A stretch of 64,000 nt of DNA, taken from Casuarius casuarius (taxonomy: Eukaryota > Chordata > Aves > Casuariiformes > Casuariidae). The notes under the pieces are model-generated. The model saw only the letters and a program-made list of their open reading frames with translations. It was not told where the DNA came from and ran no database searches. Numbering within the stretch: the first letter of the stretch is position 1; each line of letters opens with the position of its first letter. The position numbers were made by a program, and so were the translations under genes. The DNA lies in NCBI GenBank assembly GCA_003342895.1, contig PTFA01000497.1, positions 127,248-191,247 on the forward strand, read 5' to 3'. This document shows positions 45,625-57,689 of this stretch, in pieces.

Positions 45625-48600
45625 GACAGAACTGTGACTCATCACAGGCAAAATGATGGAGTTGCTGAATAATGGGTCAAGCAATGTTAGGGGCAGTTTT
45701 TTGCATGAGATTCAGTCTCTGCTGACATGGATGCATAGTGCAAGTATCCTTTCTCTTGAGGCTGGCTGATGTGACAGGCCAGTATATCCCACAGCAGCAT
45801 TCATTACAGGAGAGCCAGCCCTTTTTGGGACAGTGTTCTGTGGATCCCAATGTGGTATATCCCAAATGACAGGGAGTGAATGTCAATGAGAGGCAAGGAG
45901 CTTTTGTAGAGCAGATGCAAAGGTCTCTGTTGAACAGCAGACTAGGCTAATGCAGAGAGAGACGTGTCTCACAAAACAAGGGAGAGACCCTTGTTCTTCT
46001 CCACTTTGGGGGAAGCTGGAAGGTTGCTGAGAGCAGCAGGGCAGGTGCTCAGGCTTCTGGAAAGCTGTATATATTTGGTGTCTGTGGTGTATCTGCCTTG
46101 TTCCTTTCTCCTGTGTTCTCAAAGCACAGTGAGCAGTAACGGTAGCGGTTCTGTTGAATCAGAGCTGACTCAGGAGACAGAGCAGGTGAAGGTTTCAGAC
46201 ATACCCCCATTAGTTCAGTCTGCTGCGCCCACTTGGCTGCTCAAGTTGAATGGTGTTGCAGTTGTAACAATTTTAGTGGGTACAAGAGTTGGTTGCTGCA
46301 TATTGTTTCTGAATGCTGTGGGTGTTGCTGAAGCAATATGTTTTGCATTTGCCTCTGGATAGTTTTATAACAGGAACTGAACAGTCACCCTGGATCTCCC
46401 TAGAACATAATTATCCCATTGTCCTAAATAGTTTTGGAGAATGAATTATGACTGCTTTGATCACTGTAGTCTCATTACCGTAGTATGCCAGGAAGCTTTC
46501 TTCATACACAATTTTAACTTTCTCAGGTATTCATAGCCAGGGCAATCCAGTGGCAGAGTTGTTGAAAACACAACCAGCTGGAAAAGGGAAACTAGACCTT
46601 TGCAGTGACCAACGTTATTTTTGAGTTTTCATTAAGTGTCAATACAATTACACATCTTCTTTCTTGTGTTAATAAGGTAGATACTTCTGTGTTTGTAAAA
46701 TCAACAGTGTCAAACACAGCCAAAGTTCACAAACAGGTGAAGACTTGAGCTTGTCTTGTCATCTGCAGCTTGTCTCTCTAAAATTTTGCGTCACCAAATA
46801 GCTACTGTCCAATCAGTATGCCTGCAGAGTGTGTGAAGACCTTGGCCAATGTGACCAACGTGCCATCACTGTAGGTTGCCTTTGGAGAGGGCTGCCATGA
46901 TGTGGTGGGGTGGATGTCTCCCCCTGGGCCCCCATGGCTACCTGTTGCCTACTTGGCAACTGCTGTCTGTCCTGTAATATAGGAAGGTTGGCACAATTTT
47001 TAAGGCTGACAGTATCACCAGGGTGCCTTGGATGGCCTTGGCAAACTGCTTCAACATCCAAAACAGAGTTATCCCTAATCAGCTATTACAGCTCCCGGAC
47101 CTTTCCTAGAACATGGGATATTTTTCATGCATAGATGGAAATTGTTCTGTTTATCCTGTTTTAATTTCTCCAGTGCAGACCAGTTTGATGTACCAGGGAC
47201 CATTCGTGACCAGAAGTTTAGTAGCTTAACCTACAGCATGCCTGTTGTAAGAGCACGTGCATGCTGTGTGGTACAAACTAGACTTACCTGCTGGATGCCC
47301 TTTCTAATTACTCAGCTGCCTACTTATTAAGGAGTTATAAACTGGCATAGAGTTGAGCTGAGCAACCTGCAGTCTTCCCTTATAAAATGTATTTTAGAGA
47401 ACAGCACACATTTTATTCACAGACCTGTAATTCTAGTAAGCTACAAAAGTGTCTTTTGTGGAAGTCTTAAACTTCCAATTCACTCAAAAATCTGGATCCA
47501 ACACCCTTTCAGACCCACTAACCTACATTATAAGGTTAGTTCTTAGGGAAGAAATGGAAAGAAATAAAAGGTTAACTAAATAAACATATTTCAGGGAAAG
47601 AGAATGAGATAAGAAACAGATTAAACTTCCTTTGATTAATTCACACAGTGTTGTACAAAAACAATTTTTTGACATAATTGTAGATTCCATTGAATGGTTC
47701 TGCTTATCTAAATTTTTAGTCATTTTTGACTTTGCTGCCCATGACTAGGCAGCAGGTTGACCAAGCTTTTATTTGCTACCTGTGGAACAAACAGCACACC
47801 AAACTCTAAAAACTCAATCATAAATCATAAATTCAGTATGACTCAAAATACAGTGGAACTAATAGTACTTCTGCATTGATTGTTTGCTTTTGTGAAATAA
47901 ATGGTACAGTTTCTTATGGAGATTTCTGCGGTTTTAATAGTGATGTGGATATTACACTGAAGTGGAAATGTGGCATTAAAGCAATTCTTAATGCAAACTG
48001 GATTACCAAAGTAAAGGGTCCGGAGGAGCAGAATAACAAAGAATGGAGTGAGAAATATGAGGACAGGTGAAAATTCTTCAATGTTTTTAAAGCACTGATG
48101 AAAAAAGAAGAAAAAAAAAAGCCACCAACAAGCAAAGCGAAAGAACACAAAACAGCTCTGAAGGTTATAAATCAAAAGGGAGCTATCTGCACTAAACTAT
48201 TTATTGTTCTCTAACCGAGCTCTGTATTCACCTTGCCCAGTAATGTGAGCACTTTGGCTGCAAGCATCCAAGAAGGGGGCCAGGAGCCAGAGGGTCCAAA
48301 TTCTTTCTCTGATTTAATGCTAACCTGGGCAAACCCTTCCTTCTTCCCTTATCTGTTCTCCATCCTGCACACAGAGAAAGTGGGGAATTGAGGCTGCAGA
48401 CTCCTTGGGGAGAATGTGCAGGGCTTTCTGCATTGGCGGTTCGTTCTTGGGAAGGTGACAGGCATGAATAGCTAACTAGCATGTCGCTCAGCAGACAATC
48501 CTGATGCAAGTCGTAAATCTGTACCTAGAGCATACGGGAGTTCTTTTTCTGCCCTCTCAGCCTTGGGTCTGTAGGTTCCTGCTCTGTGCCTTTGTAGCAA

Positions 48601-49499
48601 GTGATGCTGTCCCCTTTCTGCCTGGCTAGAGCCAGGCAGCGAGCACCTCTGGCACTGTGGCCTGTGTGAGTATGCTTTCCTGCAACCTTCTGAAGGGTGT
48701 CTGGCCACTAACAGTTTGCACTTGGTCATTGGTCTTGGAACAGAAATGGAAGGAGGGAGTGGGAACAACTGAGTTGCTCTGAATTTCATCCTTGTATGTA
48801 GTAACTGCAAGGTGATCTTGGCTGAAGCTTAGCTTTTTGCTCTTTTGTCAGAAATTAGCATGAAGAAATACATATGCATGCATATCTTTCAGGTCTTGGT
48901 TGTGAGACAGGAGTCCTGTTTGAATTGCTATACATCCACTTAAAATAGTGAGTTTTTTAATAACTGGCCTGTGACTGGGGGAAATGAGATATCATTACCT
49001 GTTCTAAAAGAAAAATCCTGCGATAAGCTTAGTCCAGAGCAAAGAGGAGATGCTCATTTATAAGTAATAGATATTATATGCAAAAAGTATGGACATCAGA
49101 ATTAGTGATGTGTGCTCCCTGTGTCAGTTTAGCTGTAACACTGGGAAGGTTTAGCAAGGCAGTACCAGAGAGCTGATGACACAGTTTGCTTGTTGTGAGG
49201 ATGGAGTAACAAACAGCTCATGTGATGGGGAAACATTCTTAAATCTGTGCTGGAGGCATTAGACAAATGGGACCAGTTTCACTGTATACCACTGCACTGT
49301 CTGATCTAAGACATCCTCCTGAGCTAATAAATCTGTGCTGATGTGGCTAAATGATTTCTCAACTGCTTGTGGTGGCTTGTGTCTTGCCAACTTCAATGCA
49401 TGGGTAAAGGCAGTTTTTTCATGTTTCCAACTGACCAATTTGTTTTGCTGTGCTGGAGAGTGGTTAGAAATTACGAATCTAAAAGAAAGTCCTTGAGGC
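45625..49499. other. Unique non-coding DNA
   Basis: Open frames reach 132 codons (45964-46362 plus) with no recognisable product. An A-rich patch with A10 lies at 48101-48120. No repeat family or CpG cluster is seen. Confidence 0.55.
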
Positions 49500-49621
49500 T
49501 GTGCAGAGAGAGGGTAATGCAGAATCTAGATCCCTTGTAACACTTGATCAATATCCACATTGTGCAGAGAGAGGGTAATGCAGAATCTAGATCCCTTGTA
49601 ACGCTTGATCAATATCCACAT
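49500..49621. repeat. 61-bp tandem duplication, two copies
   Basis: Unit 1 is 49500-49560 and unit 2 is 49561-49621. They differ at one position only: A at 49542 against G at 49603. Similarity ends sharply on both sides. One difference in 61 points to a recent duplication or gene-conversion homogenisation. The period is not a multiple of three, and there is no sign that it codes. Confidence 0.97.
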
Positions 49622-51330
49622 GTCCTTCTTGGACCTGAAATGCAAATTACAGTGTTGTCTGCTCACCTTGTCTGCTTGTCTGAATGCACGCTTGTCAATG
49701 GCAAGACTTGCCCCAGTTATATTCACTCTGCTGAAGGGGCAGGCAGATGGTTGCTCCACAAGTCTGAATCTCCTTGACAAACTGCAACACTCCTTGCAAC
49801 AGATCTGTGGATGTAAGCCCCAGGTAGCAGATGCCCACTGTTGCAGCATTTGCTGTTCAGAGTTAATGCAGTGTTGCTTCAGTCCTATTAGGGTTTAAGT
49901 GTAGATACAGTTATCCTCATGCGCTAGATTCATCCCTGGCTACCCCATGAACCAGTCTAGCTCACTAGTTTGTAAATATTTTTCACAAACTGTTGGTAGC
50001 AGCAACTGAGTCATGAGTTTCACAGGTAGAACTTTGCTGATTTTGGCTATTGTCAATACATTCAGACAAAGCAGAGTCAAGCCACTTGGTACATGCGCAT
50101 ACTCTGTTCAGCACACAGAACCTTTCTGAGACTTCAGTATGTACCGCCCCAGGGCGAAACTTTGTGCCTAGGCAGGAGTGGTAAGGAAGGTGGGATTAGG
50201 ATGAGTAAAGGAGCAGTTTGATGCGAGGAGGAGGACCAGGGACAGACAGACACAGAAGAGAGAAGTGAAGAACAGTGAAGGTAGTTTGAGAAACTAGGAG
50301 ACTGGGTATGAGAAGAGACCCTTAGGCTGGAAAAAGGAAGAGGATGATGGAGACTTCATGAGAGCTACTTGGGGACAAAGCCCAGCAGGTGGCAACCAGA
50401 CTGGAGGAGGGCACTGGAGGGCAAGCAAAGGTGTGGAGGCTAATACCAGTAAGATGTGTACAGGAATCAGAGTGAAGCTGTCTCTACGACTGGGGAACAC
50501 ATCTGAGCGCCAAAGGAGGAGGAGGAGGAAAACATTCTTGAGGCAGTAAGTGGAAGAGGAAATGAAGGCAGAGTGAGATAATTGGGTTGCTGTGGCAAGA
50601 AGGGGGTTGCTGAGGGAAAGAGCTGTGCAGAGCATATGGACAGCCTCTGTTTCCACAGCTTGCTCTGGGGAAGCTGTTGCTGAAGGTCCAAGGGTTCAAA
50701 GAGACTTGCAGAGGCTGGAGCATGGCAGGGGCAGATGAGGGAATGCTTCTGCAGGATGAGAGGTTTGAAGCCCCTGGAGGCAAATCTCTCATGGAAGGGA
50801 CTAGCATCGTCCTAGATGTTCATGCAAGAATGCTTATAGCAGTCTTGGAAGGCAAAGAAAAGGGCTGGGGTGTTGAGCCTCCACCAAAAGCTGTGTCTTC
50901 CCTCAAGGGCTACGATTACCCATGTGTGCTGAGATGACCCCTTTTGAGTTCACAAAAGGCACAGGTAGTCTGTCCTGGTCTGTGGTGCCTATAATGGCAC
51001 TACTGTGTTTCCATGTGACACCAGACCTTTGAGAGATGTGCTTCTGGATGATGCACTGACAGATCCACTCAGGAACAATTCGCCATATAACTCCAGGAGG
51101 AGGATGGGACTGTGGAGGATGGGACTTCAGGAGGTCACAGATGGCCAGGAACAGCATTGGGTGAGGAGTTGGATGAGGACAGTATACAGTACCTGTCAAA
51201 CCAGAACCTGGTCTCTGAGAGTGTGTTCAGACATCTGTGGAGCAGAAAGGCAAAAACTCCCTCCATCTTGATTTTCAGTACGATCCAGACTGTAAAAAAG
51301 GGGCTTTGCAATCCTTCTGACTTCTTTTTT
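49622..51330. other. Unique non-coding, purine-rich in part
   Basis: The plus strand of 50200-50800 is rich in AG. A 13-base word GGAGGATGGGACT occurs at 51099-51111 and 51114-51126. Overlapping frames on both strands (up to 120 codons) reflect the biased composition. No gene is recognised. Confidence 0.5.
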
Positions 51331-51358
51331 GGGGGGGGAAGGGGGGTAAGCAGGAGGT
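51331..51358 (+). repeat. G-rich tract, possible quadruplex
   Basis: G8 at 51331-51338, AA, and G6 at 51341-51346 are followed by GG pairs to 51358. A three-tetrad G-quadruplex would need two G3 tracts from the G8 run and two from later G runs, so the fit is marginal. A two-tetrad form is easier. Confidence 0.6.
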
Positions 51359-51829
51359 GAGGAGGTGTCAGGAAAGTTACCACAGGGATAATTGGCTTGT
51401 GGAGGCCAAATGTTCAAATCTTTGTAATGACCTTGCTTTTTCAGCTTTTTGTGCCTGCCTTTCCTTTCAGTGTGAGGCAGAATCCACCAAGCTCTGGACT
51501 GCTGTCCAGTCAACAGGGAGCTGGGTTTTGGTTGTTGTGAGAGAGGTTAGCTACACCTTTAAAAGCAAAGGAAAATGAAAAGAAAAAAGTTAAGTGTGCT
51601 CTAGGTGCAAAGTAGGCACAATAAATTTGTTAAAACCCCAGCCAAGTTCAGTCTGTAGAGAAGAAAAACTACTAATTATCAGTTAAATACCCCCAAGGAA
51701 ATATTCTCTCCCCACAAAGGATGTAGATTTTTTCCTTAGATGCAGGAACGTGTTATTTTCCAAGCAAATCATATATACATATATTTTCCTGCCTGTGTCT
51801 CATATCACTTCTCAGACCTCAAGGATGTT
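51359..51829. other. Unique non-coding DNA
   Basis: No repeat, gene or signal recognised. Confidence 0.5.
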
Positions 51830-52030
51830 AATAACATTTCCAAATTTAGTGTTATCTGCAAAATTTATTAGCATATGGCTGACCCTTTTCTTCCAGCTCA
51901 TTAATAAAAATGTTAGAAGATATTCGCCCTACAACCCGATTCTTTTGACAAACACTGCCACCCAACTTAATTCATTGCTGTTTAACACTGCCCTTTGTGT
52001 GCTAATAGTTCTTCATGCAGCTGAAATTTA
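51830..52030 (-). mobile_element. Ancient CR1-like LINE fragment
   Basis: The plus strand reads TTTAGTGTTATCTGCAAAAT, then TTATTAGCATATGGCTGACC, TTCTTCCAGCTCATTAATAA and AAATGTTAGAAGATATTC. This follows, in reverse orientation, the same ORF2 landmarks of old amniote CR1 seen at 40.3 kb and 21.1 kb. No frame is preserved, and both boundaries are soft. Confidence 0.65.
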
Positions 52031-54085
52031 TTCAATTGTGTTCACAACTGAGATGATTTGAGTTAGCATTTTTGGGTGAGATAATTATAGGTTTTGCTTC
52101 CAAAACCAGGAGGAAGCTTCACCGCTTAAGTCCACCTAGGCAAAGAATTCATCAGGGCTTATGAGTATAATTCACAGGTGATGTGGATTTAAATAAGAGC
52201 TATGTAGCTACTACTGGGTTAGCTGTTATGTATAAAGATGTTGGTGGTGTAAAGTTAGCTATAGGTAACTGTGTCAGCAAAACAGTGATCAAAATTGATT
52301 ATTCTTTCCAATTTCAGTGTGTGGAAGTCACTAGAAAAAATTTTGCTGATTGCAACGGGCTTTGGGTTGGGGTCTTTGTGGCTCACATAATATTCTGTGT
52401 CTGCCCTCAATGGTAGTGGTGGTCTGGGTGTGTTCCCCAGGTAGGTTCTGAGGGAAAGTTTTAGGTATCTCGATACATATAAATTTTAGCTTATAATGCA
52501 GCTGCTAAACTAACAGTTGGAACTATTTGTATTTACTGCTAAGACAGCAGTAAGGCCGCTGTGGTTGAATGGATCCTCTGTACATGTTGTAGCAGGAGAC
52601 AGTCCTGTGAATTAGACAGCATGTTTTCCATTGCTCAGCTGTAACAATGCAGAGATAGTGAGACAGGAATAGACAGAAAATATCTCAGCTATTTGTATCC
52701 AGTGTCTTAAGCAGGTGAAAACATCCCATCCTGCTGGCCACTCACTAGGCAACGGTGCAAGGCAGCAAGAAAGCTCTGGGGGTATTCAACAGTGAGGAAG
52801 AAGAGGCCCATCCCAGTACTTTTGCAGAGTCCTGATTTTCACTTTCACAAGCGTGAGGAGCCATGTGCAGGAGGTTTGCCTGAATGCCCCCACTCCTTCT
52901 TGGGCAAAGGCATACCTACCCCTCACAAGGTAGGGACAAGGAAATACCTATGCTAACTCTGATATGGGCAGGAATATCCTTGTATCTTTACATTAAAGCA
53001 TTGGCACTGAAAATAGTACAGCTATACACTTCAGGGCCTGGTGAGACTAGTCTAGTGCTGCTCAGCTGAGCACAAGTCTGCAACTCGTTTATGCTGGAGA
53101 AGCTTAGGTATTTTTTGCCAGGATGTGTTACATAACAGAGATGTAACATAAGCAGGTCTATGGAAGTGCAAGCTTTGTTTGCTTTGGAGAATGGCTGTTC
53201 CTCCATGAAGGAAGAGGCTGTTCTTACCTATGGCTTACTTTGAGGCATCTATCAGAACAGATTAAATGCCTGCCCTGCCCTATGGAGGGAGGGATCTGCC
53301 CATGACTCTGAACTTAGACAACCAGGGGAGGGAAAAACAGGGAGGTGTGAATGTCTGTTTCTGATGTGAAGATTAATTTGGACAATGACAGGTGTAGGAA
53401 AGTAATCACTAACCCAAGGATGAGCACTGTTTAATATGCTCTCCATTGTCTTCAGGAAGTATCCACATGCTCTCCATAATGAGAGTCTGGAGACAGTGTC
53501 TTGTGGGAGCGATTTCTAAGGGAGGCTAACACACCAGGATGGAACAGGGCTTGCAACTAAAATGGGGCTTGATGAAACAAACTCCTCTGCAGGCTGTGAG
53601 TGATTGCCCAGCTACAACTTGCTAAATGAAGCCATGAGGTCAAAGACCTGATCCCCAGCCCTCTGGAAGGGGAGCAGGCTATCTGCTGCCTGTTGACTGG
53701 CATTGCTGCAGCCCCATGACCCAGCCCAGCTTGCTGCTGATTCACTGATGGTCTTACCTGTGCCAGATGCAATAATGCACTTTCAACAATCTCCCTTATT
53801 TGCAGTGCCCAGGGACCTGGAGATGCTGCTTCCCGTTCGAGTGCTAGGAGGCCTTCTTTATCATGGAGCAGTGAGTGTCCCAAATTTACAGGACAGCAGC
53901 TCCTCCCTGCATAAGTGTTCCTCATGCCATTCTGACTTCCTCATATTTTAGTGTTGAGCAAAGAATAACCAAAGAGGTTATATATGTTCCTGCTGGAGCT
54001 GAAGCTTTAAATGCCTTTTCCTTCTTATTTGTGGAAAATGTCTGTGATCATCAAGAAGGCAATCGTGCTTGCCTGCTATTGCGTC
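52031..54085. other. Unique non-coding DNA
   Basis: Open frames are at most 122 codons, with none recognisable. TGCTCTCCAT is present twice about 33 bases apart (near 53436 and 53469). No gene is seen. Confidence 0.55.
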
Positions 54086-54480
54086 TATATTATTATTGTT
54101 AATAATAAATACATGACATTTAAACAGAGGCTTTTCATGTGCAAAATGCTTCACAAACAATTTTGAGCTCCCCCAGAAAGCTATGTTAAAAGGATATAAA
54201 TATTGCATGGGTGGGCACTTGAAAGACAGGAAGCGATAGGTGAATGCTGCAAACTGTGCTGTGTGCATAATTATTATTTATTAATTATTGTCCTTATTTA
54301 ACTCCCTAAAAGCTCCTATTAGGATGAGGATCCCATTGAGCTAGAATAAAATCTGTTTCCTCCTCTGAAAAGCCCAAAGCTGAAGGGACAGGAAAAAGAC
54401 TGTGAGATGAAAGAGAATGGGATTAACCAGCCTCCCAAGAGAGTAGACTAGGAAGAGAAGTTAGGACTCCCAGTGAAGCC
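54086..54480. mobile_element. Possible ancient MIR/CORE-SINE relic
   Basis: It opens with TTATTATTGTTAATAATAA, then GCTTTTCATGTGCAAAATGC and TTCACAAACAATTTTGAGC. This order recalls MIR-like amniote SINEs, where an ATT repeat precedes a phrase like CTTTTCATC-AAAGCRCTTTACAAAC. Further on, GGATGAGGATCCCATTGAGC near 54321 recalls another old amniote repeat phrase. Decay is heavy, no A/B box is convincing, and two different relics side by side are possible. A weak call. Confidence 0.35.
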
Positions 54481-55191
54481 AGAAGCCCTGCAAAGTATCT
54501 ACTTACTTTGTGTCTGAACATGTTTTCAGTAAATTGTGTCACAAGCAATGCAGATTCTTCCTGCAGCCTTTGATTACCATGATATAGTGCAGTTTCACCC
54601 TTGCTGAGTTATTTTGACAACCTGCTGAGAGATTTTGGCTGAGCAGAGCACCCTTGTCCTCACCTGGACAATAAGGTCTTCTGGTTACGCCCTGAACTAG
54701 GCAACTTCTGAAGCTCCAGGCTTACAGGATATGTCATTAGGAATTTGCTCCTTCCATGGAAGTAAGACAACCAGGGTTTGGGGTTTTTTTTCTCCCCTCC
54801 TCCAGTCCCCTCAAAACCATGATATCTGATTACAGAAGGTGCCCCCCAAAACTTCGCATCTGATTACAGAAGATGCAGTGGAGCAATGATCTCAGACTAT
54901 ACTTCAAAGGGGGAGTGAGAAGTGGCTTCTGGCTGCCTGCCATCTCCACCTCCATTTTCTCTCTCTGCTCCCAGTGGCACCTGAGCCGTAGGTAGTGCCC
55001 AGCTGCAGAACTTAACAGCTTGGCCTTAGGACTGCAGCCATGTGATTGCACTACTCACTGCTGGTCTGCAGCTCTCAGAGTGCAGGAACAGAGAGCTTGT
55101 GTTTGCTGGCAAAACGCTGCAGCATCTGTTCTCCCCAAAATACTGCCTGTGCTACCAACACGTGTACTGCCCAGCTAAGTTTGCAGTTATT
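54481..55191. other. Unique non-coding DNA
   Basis: GATTACAGAAG occurs twice (near 54829 and 54863), each copy preceded by ATCT. No gene or repeat family is recognised. Confidence 0.5.
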
Positions 55192-55599
55192 TTAATTATC
55201 TTTAAAACTGCATGTGATGATAGCGGTTGTGATGATAATTGAAATGAAAAAGTGAAGCACCTGGAAGATAAAAATATGTATCATTGGAATACCGCAGGGA
55301 GAGAAGATGTTATCATACACAAACTCAGCAATAGTGACACTGTTTGCTAAAAGGATAAGGGTAAGTTTAAACATGAAGAAGTGTTCCATGTCAGAAAAAG
55401 AGTAGCCTTTGTATAATAGTATGTGACTAAAATCTGTAATTGCTAGAGAAACACCTATGAGATCATATAAAATTTGTATGCTAAACAGCTTTGTTCTTTC
55501 TTGCTGTACGTGTAGCATCAACATGATCTTATTAGAGTTTTCTGTGAGATTATTTCCCCCCGCAGAAAAATAAAAAAGAGGGAACAATGCAGTTACCAA
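55192..55599 (-). other. Hydrophobic open frame, doubtful
   Basis: This is a 135-codon frame with three clear hydrophobic stretches: around residues 42-61 (SIQILYDLIGVSLAI), 76-95 (MFKLTLILLANSVTIAEF) and 105-128 (MIHIFIFQVLHFFISIIITT). Their spacing loosely recalls four-helix MS4A-type proteins, but no diagnostic motif is present. An AT-rich minus frame readily encodes Leu, Ile and Phe. Frames this long are expected a few times by chance in the window. The first ATG has no supporting context and no neighbouring exon is recognised. I do not call a gene. Confidence 0.15.
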
Positions 55600-55614
55600 C
55601 CAGGGGAATACCTT

Positions 55615-55657
55615 CTTCAGACCAGTTCTGGTCTGAAGGTTCTTTCAGACCAATTCT
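55615..55657. repeat. 24-bp near-palindrome plus direct copy
   Basis: CTTCAGACCAG at 55615-55625 and CTGGTCTGAAG at 55628-55638 are exact reverse complements separated by TT. A partial direct copy, TTTCAGACCAATTCTG, follows at 55642-55657. The structure combines an inverted and a direct repeat of the same word. Confidence 0.9.
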
Positions 55658-56844
55658 GCCTTGAATCTTCACCAAAGCATGTAGTCTTCCATGCTTCAAA
55701 TTATTCAGAGTAGCAAAAGCCCTGCTGAGTATCTCATATAAAGTTGTTTACAAAAGTCAGAAAATCTAAATATGTAGCGGCCTAATCCCAGAATGGCCTG
55801 CTGATGATATTGGAGGAATGTGTTGAGAAAATGGTTGGTGAATTCAAACAAAAGTAAAAAAGAAAGAGGGAAGGTGTATTCTGGAAAGCAGTAAACCAAA
55901 ATTGTTTCCCTGAAAATTGGCCTTACTTGATCCGTAAATTACAGAGAATGTGAACTGCTCTATCTCCATGTGGAAATGTCCCAAAAGGAAGTGTCATTTG
56001 ACATTTGCCTCGGGTAGACACAAGGATAGGAAGATGTGAGCTTTCTGACAATGGCTGCCCAGGTTGCTCGGGCACTACAGACATTAATTGCACACTTTAT
56101 ATAAAGCCTCCATTTTCTGGGGCAGATTTTGACACTGTGGGTTTTTTATCAGCCTGATTAAGTCAAAGAAAGGGGCATAGTCCAGACAGCACGCACAATC
56201 CCCACTGGAGTCTGCAGGGTCCTGAGCGTCGCCTGGCAAAGGGAGTTGTCTTCTGCTGTCCCTCTGCCCTCCTGTGTGGCCATTTTCCTTTCCAGCCATA
56301 CTTTTCGTCCGGTGGTTAAAAATATTCTAACTCAGCTGGCCTATGTTGTTTCTTCTGAAATGCTGCTATGAGTCTGTTACCGAAGATGAATCCAGAGCAG
56401 CACCTTACGCCATCCAACACCAGCACAGTTTTGGCCACTTCAGAGAAGGAGACCTTACAGCAGGTGTTAGTCCCATCCTCCTCCAGCACAGTCAGGCACT
56501 CAGCGCTGAGCCAAAGAAGCTGCATTTTTGGTTGTAGCTTGGCTTTCCTCTTTCTTTCATGGGCTGGTCTTGTTTTACCTTCCAGAGAAATGAAATCAAC
56601 TGTGAACAGCAGGAGAGAAAGTTTCCAGGCCAACTCACCCCTGTTTTTCACTGCCCTCTAGAGAGGAGAGTTCCCACCCTTAGTATCACCCAAAAAGCTT
56701 GCCAGATGTGGGAGTTAACGTGAGAACTCTGAACATCCAGCAGCAACGCAAAATGTTCCTTCATGACAGCTTTGTTTAATGCTTTACACTTTCAATACCT
56801 CAGATATTCTTTTTAGTGTACTTCTTTTTAACATTACAGTTAAT
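55658..56844. other. Unique non-coding DNA
   Basis: Around 56.3-56.65 kb, frames are open on both strands (111 codons minus, 97 and 64 plus). None has a recognisable domain. No CpG cluster or repeat family is seen. Confidence 0.5.
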
Positions 56845-56862
56845 ATTTAATTATAATTAAAT
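56845..56862. repeat. 18-bp perfect AT palindrome
   Basis: ATTTAATTATAATTAAAT is its own reverse complement. It lies in a very AT-rich patch (56820-56925) that contains no ORF. Confidence 0.85.
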
Positions 56863-57689
56863 GCACTACATCATAAATAGTTTAATACATTATTTATATA
56901 TAAATTAATATTTTAAGGTAGGCTTTCTAGAGAGAGATCACTATGGAATATGTGGTACATAAGCCTGTTTCTCTGTTCCGTTACAAAACTTTTGAACATA
57001 TCAGCTGGTTTCAACAAAGTTAACACAAGGTCTCAAAGATGAATTGCTTTTAAATGTTGATAAAATGTTTGTCTGGGTGAGAGGTGGGCAAGACACTCCA
57101 ATTTGCGTTACTGCCAATAGAAAAGCCCCAGTTTGCTCTCAACCCTTGATCAGACACCACAGAATCCGCACTTACCCTTTTCTACCCCCTAGCCCTGGGG
57201 GAAATTTCCTTCAGATTTATAGATACCACACTATGTCCTGCTCAGTCCTGGCTCTGTTGTGTGTGCTCCAGTGCCTAATAAAGTTTATATCCAGAAGTCT
57301 AATTCTGACCAAAAATCAGGCCTGAGTTTCCTTTCAGTCCTTCTCCGTGCAGATCCTCATTTGAATCCATCCTGCTCAGGCTCAGGCAATCCCAGCAGCA
57401 CGCTGTGCTCCTGGCGGCATCCTGCACCTCAGCGTTCACTTTTTCCTGTTGCCCATGGAAACAGAAGGTTGCCAGTATCATCACATTTGTCTTTTCAGAG
57501 TGGCATCAGAGCGCTGAATGCAATTTCCCTGAAATCGCTTCAGGTCTTTAGCCTCCCTTCAGCTCTACACTTTCAGTCCTATTCATTCTTGTCTGTCTTT
57601 TTGCCAGTTGTCTACTTAACTCCAGCTCCTTTCGCTAATTCCCTTTCTCTTCACCCTAAGAAAAAATTTCATTTGGCAGCTGATCAATG
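56863..57689. other. Unique non-coding DNA
   Basis: The plus-strand frame 57259-57738 (159 codons) runs into the CR1-like fragment to its right. It is Ser- and Pro-rich and shows no domain. It is treated as chance. Confidence 0.5.

Noticed and set aside
56316..56651. 111-codon minus frame with a plausible-looking C-terminal half
   Set aside because: I could not match it to any family, plus-strand frames are equally open, and no splice sites support an exon.
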